Of a DNA stretch of 60,000 nt, positions 9,829-20,000 are shown in pieces (the first letter of the stretch is position 1; each line of letters starts with the position of its first letter). The stretch is from Nematostella vectensis (taxonomy: Eukaryota > Cnidaria > Anthozoa > Actiniaria > Edwardsiidae). Both the position numbers and the translations under genes were made by a program. Under the pieces are notes generated by a model, which had not been told where the DNA came from, ran no database searches, and was given only the letters and a program-made list of their open reading frames with translations. The DNA lies in contig NC_064039.1 of NCBI RefSeq assembly GCF_932526225.1, positions 4,727,001 through 4,787,000 on the forward strand, in the 5' to 3' direction.

Positions 9829-12332
9829 CTACTCCCATGGCTTGTCCTGGGCGTCATGCAAGTTCAGTATAGTAGTGATAGGCATAAGTTCTCCTCTCTC
9901 GTCTTTGTACTTCTCTTCAAACTGCCTTATGTCGCTACCACATTCATACTTGAAGATGTCGACGATCTTGTTCCACCGGGAGATCTTACTGCGTTGTCCT
10001 GCACGTTGCGATGTAGACCATTGGCAGACTGGAGGCATATCCCCCATTCCATTCTCCCACAGGTAAATCACATCGAGCGCTGACACCTTTTTGGGTAAGA
10101 TGAATTCTGTGGGTTTGTTCGGGGACCTCGCCTCACCCTCGGGGAGCTCTGCCGACTCGGTAATCTGATGCGCGTTCAGTTCTTTGTTCGTGACTGTTCC
10201 GTTGTACGTTAGGGGTTTGTAATACGATATTGGCTCATTTTCCAAGTCGTACTTGGCCAGTATCGCCGAAATGGGGAGAAGCTCCCCTTTGAGATTCGAG
10301 AACCGACTCTCGAACACCTCCCAACTGCTGTCACAGTCTTTCCTGAAGATGTCGACTACTTTCTTCCATCGAAACAGTTTCGTCTCGTGTCCGACGCGGT
10401 GGATTTTCGGCCACTTACAGATGGGCGGGAATGCCTCGCACCCTTCCTCCCACAAGCGCACCACATCTTTTGCACTAACCTTCCTCGGTAGCTGATAAAC
10501 CTCGGACTCTGATGATCCACCATTAGTAGAAAGCAAGCCGCTGCCGTTAAGAGGTGGTCCGGCCGTGGCGGTGTCCCGCGCGTCGTACATGGCGACGATG
10601 GTGGTGATGGGGTACAGTTCTCCTCTTTCGTCGGAGAATAGCCTTTCGAAGACGTGCATACTTCCTTTGCAGTGATACTTGAAGATGTCGTAGACTTTGG
10701 CCCATCTTGAGAACTTGCTGCGTTGACCGGCTTTCTGGGCTGGACTCCACTGGGAGAGCGGTGGCATTCCCTGGAAGCCCTCCTCCCACATTCGGATTAC
10801 GTCTTTGGCGGTTACTTTACGTGGAAGAATGTATCGTCCATCCTTGTTTGGGACGATACAGGGCTCGTGGATGTCCTCGTTGTTGTTGCTTGAAGAACGT
10901 CGACCAAGAGAGTCTGGAGAATCGAATGCGCTCTCATTGGCTGTAAGGGCAAACACATCATCATTCCCTCTTAGATGCGGTATCTCGATCTTGACCTCCA
11001 AAGGCTCAATTGTGTTGCGTTCTCTCATGATAACTGTCTCACCCTCTACCTCGTGACAAGTCGAGCTAATTGAGTCGCTCTCACATACACTTGGGTGTCT
11101 TCTTGGTTCCGGTTTATCGAAGATCGGTCCATGCACTGCGTACTCGGCGTCATACTTAGCAATAATCGCAGAAATCGCTAGCAATCCTTTTTCGTTTGAA
11201 TACCTGCCATCGAACAAGTCCCAGCGCCTCTTGCAATCTGTGTTGAAAATATCGACAATCTTCTTCCAGCGAAAGAGCTTTGTTTCTTGTCCGATCTTTT
11301 GTGCTCTTGACCAGCTCCCCACAGGTGGAAATTGTTCGCAGCCGTGGTCCCATAGATGGACAATATCCCTGGGGGTGACCTTCCTTGGAAGAGCATACCG
11401 TACTTCGCCGGTGTCTGTCTTTTCTTTTTGGGTCTCGCTGACCTCATGTTCCTCTGACAATTCACTATCTACATCAGAATGAAGTCTCCCCCGGCTTCCC
11501 CTCTCTTCATCCTCACTCTTCCGTCGAACAGGACTTGATGTACCGTTCTCGTTGCCCCCGTGGGAGCTGCTGGTGTTCAGGAACGCTGGAGTGTGCTTTG
11601 TCTCGTAGAGCGATAAAATGGTTGTAACTGGTAGTAATTCTCCCTTAGGATCCGAGAAATTCTGTGCGAACGCGTCCAAGTCTCCCTCGTAATCGTTCTT
11701 AAATATATCAACCAACTTCTTCCACCTAGATATTTTACTCTGTTGCTTGAGTTTCTGTGTCGGCGTCCAGTCTTTAAGAGGCGGGAACTCCTCGCAACCA
11801 TGCTCCCACAGGCTGAGCACCTCTTTGGCTGACACTCGTCGAGGCAGCTCATACGATGCTTTGCCAATCGACTTTGAATTCAGCGGTGAAGTGTTTAGTG
11901 GTTGTGCCATTTGAGTGACGGTTGCCGAGGTAACGTAGCTAGGTATTGATGATGTGGCTATGACTTTGTGATCAGTGGTCTGTGGCTCAGGAGTGCGAAC
12001 CAGTTCTTCCCTGGTTGACTGGATGGCACTTTGTGCATGGATGTGCTGAAGCAAAGGGGCGCCACTAGACAAAAGGTGGTTTTGTGCCTCAACAAGATCT
12101 GTTAACTTTTTATATGACTCCTCAAGCGCACGGTTGCGGTTCTGCAGGTTTCTCACTTCCTTTTCAAGTTCTTCAAGCTTTTTCTGGAACTCGAAGGGGA
12201 CCTGTGTCAGTTGGGTGGGGCAGGGAGATGGCTGCCTCCTGTTCTTGTTTGGGATGAGACCTAGAGCAACTTGCTGAGTCAAGTTTAGTTCCTCGTCACT
12301 CATGTCATCATCATCATCATCATCATCATCAT
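9829..12332 (-). CDS. Five-repeat gene, exon 5 (all five repeats, stop)
   Basis: 834 codons including the stop. The acceptor is cattttag just before the GAT/ATG run. The preceding exon ends in phase 1, so G plus AT makes the first Asp of the poly-Asp run. If translation instead began inside this exon, the ATG at 12303-12301 (MSDEEL) would be the start. Confidence 0.88.
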
Positions 12333-15300
12333 CTAAAATGATAACCATGCATAAAAGCACAGTAAGTACAAATCTATAATAATCTAGGTCACTCCGATCT
12401 ACTCTTAAAAAAACCTCAAAATACAAATGATCCAAGGAAAGGGTTTACAACCAGTGCAATAGCATGCGACTATGCAATAAGCCCACATGTAATCATGAGA
12501 AAAAACAACTGAAGAGCCTCACTGCATAACTTCAGACTCAGACGCAGTAGCAGTGGCTTATACATGCAGCGAGGAGGGGGAGTAGCCTGAGGGGAAAGTA
12601 GCTTGTGTAGCTGGCGGCTTTGTTGAGTTTTGGAGCAGTTTTTTTATTCACAAAAACGTGATTTGTTTTGGCAGCTTTTTGTATGGCTGTGCCAGAGAGC
12701 TGGGCGAAGTGTAAAGTGCCCTCTTTGTTTTTCCTGCCCACCCTGACCTTTATCCAGGCGCCCCGCACACTTGCCCCAGCTCTCCCGCACGGTCATACAA
12801 AAAACCAGCAAAACAAACTTGGAATTATGATCTGCCAGTTACAGTATGCAGGCTAGGGGGAGAGATTATTTTCTTGAATCACATTTCTAAACCAGCTCAA
12901 TCTACAGCAAATGCTACAGAAATGTATTACTAGGTGCTTTCATTATCCTTAGAAAATGTTAATAATAATATACTAATGCTATTATGTCATAATAATATTA
13001 TTATACACTAAAAAAGGATTGAGGGGAAGAGGGGGGACTCACTGTAAAATTAGGGTTTGGTGATTGTCCTGTCTTTTAGGGTGTAAATTCTACCTACTTC
13101 TATCCCTTTGAGGGTATGGCTGCTGTATCTTAGGGGGTCCCATAATAAGTCAACTAAACTAAAGTTGATGGAATGCATTCAGATTTATTATCAGTAACAA
13201 ACAGCAATGTTTGGCTTTGACCATGCAAAATGTGCTATCTCTTATGGTAAGAGTTACAAGCCATCAAACAAAAACACATTGCATTCCTTAAGGGAAGGGG
13301 CTTTTGCTGGGAGGGGGTTTGACCTAACGGCATAGGGGTGAATTTTTGGTTTGTTACAAAACCAGTTTCTGGCTCTCATCGTTAACTGTAATATTTGCTC
13401 GAATAAGTTCAGTGTTAAATTCTGTACGCATTTGGCACATAACACTTTCCCTGGGCACCTTAAGAGGGGGTTTCCCCCCCTAAGCCCTCTCCCTAGATCC
13501 CAACTGTAGGGTTAAAATTGATTTTGCTAACAACCAGCCCCTATCTATTTTTATGAGTACACCCTTACCCCCCCCCCCCCCCCCCCTGTCAGGAGGAGGG
13601 TTTGCCACAAACCTTGGGGGCTATGTCGGTCTTGTCTGTCATGGTTTGACGCTCTTATCGTATCTTGGGGGTACATAGGGGAGTGGTCAATGACACTGCT
13701 GTGGAGGGGTGTATCATTCAGGGTAGTATGGACTGACCCTCCGCCAAGGGAGAATGGTCCCCCGTGGTGAAGATCAGGGAAAATTGTCACACTATCAGTG
13801 TCAATGCCCTCTCCCCTGATATATTCCTCAGACTCCTGAACACTAGAAGGCTTCAGCAATTTCCTACTGGTATCACACTTGATGTCAAGTTTTCTGCAGA
13901 AGAAGTTTGATTAATTCAGACAGTTGATTGTGACAGCATTTGTGGAGGGAAAACTTTTAGACGCACAAAGATCATTTTTTGTTATATGTGTCCAGAGGAC
14001 ATATGGTTAAAAGTGCCATTGCCATTTGCTGTTTTAAATTGCTTTTACTTTTACTTTTCTGGTACAGTTATTATTTTTACAACTTCTTAGGGTTGAATTT
14101 GTTGCAGTATCAGTGAATAGCAACAGAAAAAAAGAAAGGCATTTTATGCAAGCTCAATTGTTTCAGTTTGGATTATTCATTAAATCAGCCTTTCATATTA
14201 ACTTAAGATAATCAATGTAAATTAAAAATATATGTGTTTCATTTTACAAATGGGATCATCTGTTGCACTCCTCGACCTTTTGCAAACATGGCTAAAAATA
14301 TCAAACACAACCTTACACAATAATGTTGTGGCTATGATGTCTCAAAAAAATATCGTCAATCAATCAATTAATTGGAATTAAATTGGTATACCTTTTATAG
14401 CCATGTTCAGGTAAAACAACCTCGTAGCCATGGTCATCACTATCTTCATTCTGAAAATAGAAGGAATGCAAATCAAACAATGTGTTACCAATACCCCGAG
14501 GCATTCTGCTACTATAAATGATAATAATAACGGTAGCGCAGACATTTACTTTATCAACTAAGATAGAATTTGCAGAAGATCCCACGAATTTCACAACATC
14601 AATCATCTGGTAAAACCAAACTGTTACGTTAGAGAATGTTTTATGCGTTTGAATTGTCCTTGTCAACAATTGGCCATTGTTGGTCATTTCTAAAATCTCA
14701 ACATCAATTATCTCGTAAAAATCAAACTGTTACATTAGAGAATGTTTTGTGCTTTTGAATTGTCCTTACCAACAATTGGCCATTGTTGGTCATTTCTAAT
14801 GAGCGTAAGACTAATTCAAAATTTAGTATAAAAAGTTAAAACTGACCACTCAGAGTTATCTGTCATAGAGCACAACAATTTTAAAATATGCATATTGCAA
14901 CTTCCTGACTTTGATGACAAATTTAACTTTTCTTAAGTACCTCAGGGCTCTACTTTCAATTTATCTATCTGCGATGATTTCAGTTTCACAAGTACCATAT
15001 TAAAAATAAACATTAGAATTGATGGTACGGTAAACTCTAAATGTTCTTTACAATCTATTTGAATATGAAACCTGTTGAAAATCTAAAATGGTTGGTAACA
15101 TGATCGTAGATTGACTCGAATTCTCTAGGCATTCGATACGCGTATTTCAATTCCTTTCCCCGTGAATAAAACTTGCATGTTGCAAGGCTAATAAGCGTCG
15201 GCAATCGCCGTACTTCAAGCTGTTTTTGCATTTCCAATTTCTTTCTATAAGCGAATACAAAAGGCGACACGGAAAGCGGGTAACAACAATAAGAACTTCC

Positions 15301-16453
15301 CTGCTCATTTGCAACACAATCCTCCTGGATTTACGGTTTTCTATTCTTTTATTTTTCTTTGGTTTGTTTTTAACTTGCTTTGCATAAACTCAAGTCGCTT
15401 CTGCATAAATCACCCAAAAAAACTTTATGTAATGGAATGAAGCTTCTGATATGATTAATGCATTTATGAAAGAGAAATTCGAAAAGCCCGTATCAGTTAC
15501 ATTTTGCTGGATGTTTCATTAAACTGCATCGATTTCTCTTGCCCTTGACTTACGTCCCATAAAAACAAAGCTTGTCGTTAATAAAAGTGCATTAAACAAT
15601 ATTTTTCACTTAAGTTTTGTGAATAACGCGTTTTGAAGTATAAAATAATTCGGTAGCTGGCGTTCGCTATGTCTCGATGATAAACATAAACAAATCCCGC
15701 TTCGATCAGCGCATACTGAATGTTATGCAAAATCTACTGAAAAGTAAATAAAAGCAAAAATACTCATGCAAACTTCACTATCGGTATGATTGGAGCACAA
15801 ATCTACATCATTCATCTACAAACATATGTAAACGAACAAGCACAGAACTAATATATCGGGATTGTTATAAGTTTGTCAAAAGTAAGAATTGTTACAATAT
15901 TTGAGGTTGCTAAATTTTGCAACGAAAGAGCTGGTGTAAAACGGAATGCAAAAGCTTTCAGCTCGGAAATTGCACATAAAAAAAGCTTAAAGTACCGTTG
16001 ATCGGGATCGCAAATTATTTTCTCAGTGTTCTGCCTATACATGTGCACTTTTGCCTTCTTTGCTCTCATGCCCGATCGGTGATGGCCGCGACAAACCGTA
16101 ACAGACAACATCGAACATGTAGCGTGAATTCCCTCGCATAACAACGGATAGACGGAAATATTTTGAACCTCACCATCGCAGACTCCTCTGTTGTTGCATT
16201 TTCTGATATCTTGGATATAATTGAATGAAGTTTCTCTCTGTTCTTGCATCTGTGTAGGAAACAGATTGTTGGGAGGAATCGAAAAGTTAGGACGAGGTTA
16301 ACATAGTCGTGCAGCCTCGAAGTAACAAGTCACATGGCGTAAATAAAATGTTCAGCTCCTGAATAATCGGAATCCGGACATTTACAAATATTAAAATCTG
16401 GGAAAGAACAATTCTTACCCTGTTCGTAAAACATCCTGTATTGGTTCTTCCAT
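9829..16453 (-). CDS. Unrecognised five-repeat protein, 984 residues, five coding exons
   Basis: Joined from 16453-16419, 16249-16174, 14450-14392, 13893-13613 and 12332-9829; exon lengths 35, 76, 59, 281 and 2504 sum to 985 codons, and each junction keeps frame with usable GT/AG sites. The protein has a short acidic N-terminus, an Asp run (about 151-160), a coiled coil (about 199-238) and five copies of an ~87-residue domain at about 311-395, 461-547, 648-736, 761-847 and 892-979. Each copy has LPR/K-K-V, a LWE(E/H)G block, PP-x3-W, (S/T)K-x2-RWKK-x-VDIF, and a GEL-x-P/S-I-x(T/A)I end. Acidic/Ser linkers join them; VKIE near 597-600 is a sumoylation-like site. I do not recognise the domain. 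Helical Trp/Lys-rich modules suggest protein or nucleic-acid binding (inference). It is transcribed divergently from huntingtin. Confidence 0.75.
12302..12332. repeat. (CAT)n microsatellite encoding poly-Asp
   Basis: About nine trinucleotides at the very start of the last exon, immediately next to the 3' splice site. Copy-number change would alter the Asp run without shifting frame. Confidence 0.85.
13567..13587. repeat. Poly(C) tract
   Basis: About 18-20 consecutive C, lying in the intron just past the exon 4 donor on the minus strand (poly-G in the transcript). Confidence 0.9.
13613..13893 (-). CDS. Five-repeat gene, exon 4
   Basis: 281 nt; acceptor cttctgcag, donor ag|gtttgt. Encodes a polar Ser/His/Asp-rich segment (KLDIKCDTSR through DRQDRHSPQ). 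Phase 2 in, phase 1 out. The ORF continues past the donor to a stop, but the donor restores the frame into exon 5. Confidence 0.68.
14392..14450 (-). CDS. Five-repeat gene, exon 3
   Basis: 59 nt; acceptor ttctattttcag, donor ag|gtatac. Encodes NEDSDDHGYEVVLPEHGYK plus a split Arg codon. Phase 0 in, phase 2 out. Confidence 0.68.
14594..14799. repeat. ~100-bp tandem duplication in an intron
   Basis: Two diverged copies, starting near 14594 and 14698, share aactgttac, agagaatgttt, gaattgtcctt and accaacaattggccattg-like blocks and both end tggtcatttctaa. They lie in intron 2 of the five-repeat gene. Confidence 0.85.
14800..16173. other. Intron 2 of the five-repeat gene, remaining part
   Basis: AT-rich sequence with no exon, RNA gene or repeat that I can support. 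Minus-strand ORFs here lack splice-site support in the frame of the gene. Confidence 0.4.
16174..16249 (-). CDS. Five-repeat gene, exon 2
   Basis: 76 nt; acceptor tttcctacacag, donor atg|gtgagg. Encodes CKNREKLHSIISKISENA then TTEESAM, an amphipathic helix. Phase 2 in, phase 0 out. Confidence 0.65.
16419..16453 (-). CDS. Five-repeat gene, exon 1 with proposed start codon
   Basis: 35 coding nt: MEEPIQDVLRTG with the last Gly split; donor gg|gtaaga. A cgttttag acceptor-like site lies 12 nt upstream of the ATG, so a 5' UTR exon may exist closer to huntingtin. The start is the first in-frame ATG consistent with the downstream phases. Confidence 0.55.
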
Positions 16454-16990
16454 CCCTTATTTTTCTAAAACGAAAAGTAGAAACGGGCTTCCAGAATGGA
16501 AGGGAAAATCGAAAGAAAGAGAGCTTTGTATGGTTGCACCCAGACCGTGAGCGCACGTGTAAGCCTGGGGAAAGCACGCGAGCGAGGCTACCGGAAATGC
16601 CAAAGTAGGCCGAGACCAATGGAATGATTTGTTCATTCTATTCTCAAGTTTAAATTTTCCTCTTTATCCAGATCTTAACCTCAGTTATAATCTACGCCAA
16701 TGCTGATAAAATATTAAAACTGTGCTTTTGCTATTATTTTGAAAAGAAGATCATGATCATTTACCACTTTAAAACACAGCAGCATAGCATTATGTTCATA
16801 CAGAAAAGCAAGATACAAGTAAAAATTTTGATAAACAATCAAAATAAATGGAAGTCTTGCGGTGAGTTGGGGCTAGTTGCTTTAAAACATGAAATCGAGG
16901 CTGTGATACAAGATGGCGGAAGAAAAACCATTTGAAACCCATTGAGCGAGTTGCCGCCGAAATCTCTCACCTAGTCCAAGCCCCGCAAAC
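16454..16990. promoter_or_regulatory. Divergent interval between the five-repeat gene and huntingtin
   Basis: 537 bp separate the two opposed start codons. Visible motifs: an E-box CACGTG (16554-16559), an ETS-like accggaaat (16590-16598), a CCAAT box (16616-16620) and caagatggcgga (16909-16920), which fits the YY1 consensus. No TATA box is obvious. The arrangement suggests a bidirectional promoter, but transcription starts are not shown by sequence. Confidence 0.5.
16913..16945 (+). other. Upstream ORF in the huntingtin leader
   Basis: ATG with A at -3 and G at +4, ten codons (MAEEKPFETH) and a stop, 45 nt before the huntingtin ATG. The main ATG has a weaker context (A at -3, T at +4). An upstream ORF that lowers translation is known for mammalian huntingtin. 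Whether this one is transcribed depends on the start site. The uATG overlaps a YY1-like motif. Confidence 0.5.
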
Positions 16991-17088
16991 ATGTCCTTAG
17001 CGGTGGCGGACAAGCTGTTAAAGAACTTCGAGGCTCTTAAGAATTTTCGTGAAGGGATCCCCGTCACGGACACGAACCCCTTGGCCAA
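16991..17088 (+). CDS. HTT: HTT exon 1
   Basis: Residues 1-33. [19 protein letters not shown] matches the N17 amphipathic helix of other huntingtins; it is followed by [13 protein letters not shown] rather than a Gln tract. Donor aa|gtaagt, phase 2. Confidence 0.9.
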
Positions 17089-20000
17089 GTAAGTGAACGG
17101 GCCCCATTGTACAACAAGGGGAAACAGTCTTACAAGTGCATGTCAACTTGAATTCAAATCGGTAGTTTTCTAAGTTGTTTAGTTTGTTTATCTTAGACAC
17201 GGCATGTGGGAGGGGATACTTTATTGTTGTCGTGGAAGTCATAATTTTTTTGTTGGAAATTCATAGCAGGGCTATTTGCTATATTCTATATCTCTTAAGG
17301 GTTGCATGCTTGGAATTTCGCATGTCATAGTTTGCTTCTTTTTTTTGAAAAATATACCCTTTTCTCTTTTCACTTCTCATTTCACATTTCATCTTTTTTT
17401 TTTTTCAATTTAATCAATATCAAATCCATTTCTTGCTTGCATTCATTTACTAGGAAAAAAGAAGGGCTTTTACCAATCAAAGACCGGATATCACACATCA
17501 ACTCCATCCCAGAACTACTATGTTCCACCTCAATCAAGTAAGGATAATTAATAATTACAGAAGGATGGTGGTATACATTCCCTTGTGACAGTCTGGCCAG
17601 CACTAGCTCAAAAAACTGATTAACTATTTAAGAACCAGCTTATATAATCATTCCAGTCAAGAATTTAAGCTAGTTGCAACAATAAACATCAATTGCTCTG
17701 CTGATAAAGGGATTTTTTTTTACATTTTTGCAATTATACCCCTTAGTTTTGTTGTGATTTGAAATGCTTCTTGGTTTGAAATTGTTAAAACCAGTTTGAA
17801 AAAAATTCAAACCATGCCACATTTGTTGTGGTTTGAAATGCTTCTTGGTTTGAATTTTTTTCAAACTGGTTTTAACAATTTCAAACCAAGAAGCATTTCA
17901 AACCACAACAGTTTTAAATACTAAGTGCATAAATGTAAAGATTTCTCTTGATTATCCAACCCTAAATAAATATTGTACTTTCTAGAGGTCTTCAGGAGTT
18001 TCCCAAGCTGCTTGCTATTGGCATTGATACTCTTCTTGGCAGCTGTGATGAGGATGAGTCTGATGTTAGGCTGGTTGCCGGGGAGGCTCTGAACAAGCTT
18101 ATTAAGGTAAGTCTCATTGTTTTATCTGAAGGATTTGTTTTTTACAATGCAATGTGCACTACCATGATCAGCTTAAAAGTTTTGTGAAGTAAACCAATGA
18201 GAATGCTAGAAATATACCTTCAGATTACCGTTATCTTTGTTAGCCAACTAGCATGGTGAAGAGAAGCTTCAGTTGCAGTAAAAAATATGACGAAAATCTC
18301 CTAATTCTAAAGTGAATGTCAACTTTCATAAAATCTTTCTCGGTGTCCATAGTGCATTACATAATTTTTTGTATAAAGTCTTTTTTTTGTATTTTAGGGT
18401 CTTCTGGACTCAAATGTTGGGCGTTTATTAGTTGAGCTCTACAAAGAGATAAAAAAGGTTTGTATGACATGCTTGGATGTTTTGTTTTATGCTTAAAAAG
18501 TAAGGCAAGTACAGTCTTTGTGTCAGGGGGCCAAGGTATATCTCATTGGTGAAGGCTTATTAACTCTTAAAAAAAAATTTCAGGTTTTGTTTTGTTCTGT
18601 TTTTAGATGTGTAAAAATCTTGACTTCTAGATGTATAAGAGATCTTGATCTTGGCACCCTATATACCTGACCCCTCATTAAAAAAAATAATTTATGTTGT
18701 ATGTTAAACAGCCTTTGATTTTTTGCTTTGAAATGATATTGATTTACGTTTTTCAGAATGGGTCAGCTAGAAGCTTAAGAGCTGCTATTCAAAGATTTGG
18801 AGAGATATGTCACCTGATAAGACCTCAAAAATGCAGGTATATGCTAACTCCCTCTTATGATAAGAATAAAATCAGGTCACATCACACATTCACCTCTTTT
18901 ACATTAACCTCAAATATATATTCCAAGCAATGTAATAGGAAATGACTCGCCGTGGTCAAAATCTCATTTTTTTACCAATTTGTAAGCAAAAGCTTAGATC
19001 CTGTCCCCATGTATCCGTTTTAGTTTGAAAACGGAATCAGGTATAGTCCACACGGAAACACAAAAAACGATGACCGAAAATGGAACGATTTGAAAACGAT
19101 CTCCAGAGTGGAACAATTTGAAAACAATATCCTTTCGGTGCCCTGGGGACGTACAAAAAACGGAACCTTTCGAAAACGATGGCGTGATAACTCAGGACCA
19201 GTCCACTTGGCGCGCGAGTACGCATGCGCTGTAGAGCTTGTTGTCGTTTTCGTATCGTTTCTGCATTTTCGTGAGGATAGGTTGTATCAAAATGAAAATG
19301 CTTCGCTTTGATGCAGATCTTTTTGAAAACGGAACAAAAAGGTTGCGTTTTCAAACGAAAACCGATATGTGGGATATGTCTTAAAACTCAGAAGCATTTC
19401 TCACCAAACAAGACACAAAATACTGAAACTAAAAATAAAAACAAGCAAACACAGATTAAGTCATGAAAAGATACCTTTATTGTGCTCTTTTAGGTCCTAT
19501 TTAAAAGCCATCAATCACAATTATTAATGCTATATATCTCCATGCTAAGCAAGTTGCCCTTCCTATGCCTGCATTGCATCTTGAGAAAAAAATATTGACA
19601 GACAAACGGACAAACTCCTCCCCCATTTTCATAACAGTTATTTTGCCCCAAAGCAAAACATTTCCAGGTCCAAGAAAACCAAGTATTGAGCCTGAACACA
19701 ATTCTTGAATTCTTAGAAGGCAAAAATGATCACATTGGAGAGTATTGAGGTCATTCACTAAAAAAATATCATTTCTCAGTTGGTGAAGGCAGAATAAGAA
19801 ATTATCACATTAAATCAAATTCAGCAAGAAAACATATAACCATATATATTTTTTTCTTTTCTTTTAGACCATTTGCTGCCAATCTTTTGCCTTGTTTGGC
19901 CAGGATTTGCATGCGTACTGAGGAGGCGATACAAGTAAGCACTGATTATCACAAACTATTGCCTTGTCCTGTTGTCTTAGACATTCATGTCTGGGTCCTT

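Noticed and set aside
9829-12435. Start of the five-repeat ORF at 12435
   Set aside because: The upstream extension is not an ATG start and crosses a cattttag acceptor; the sequence before 12332 is intronic and phases match upstream exons.
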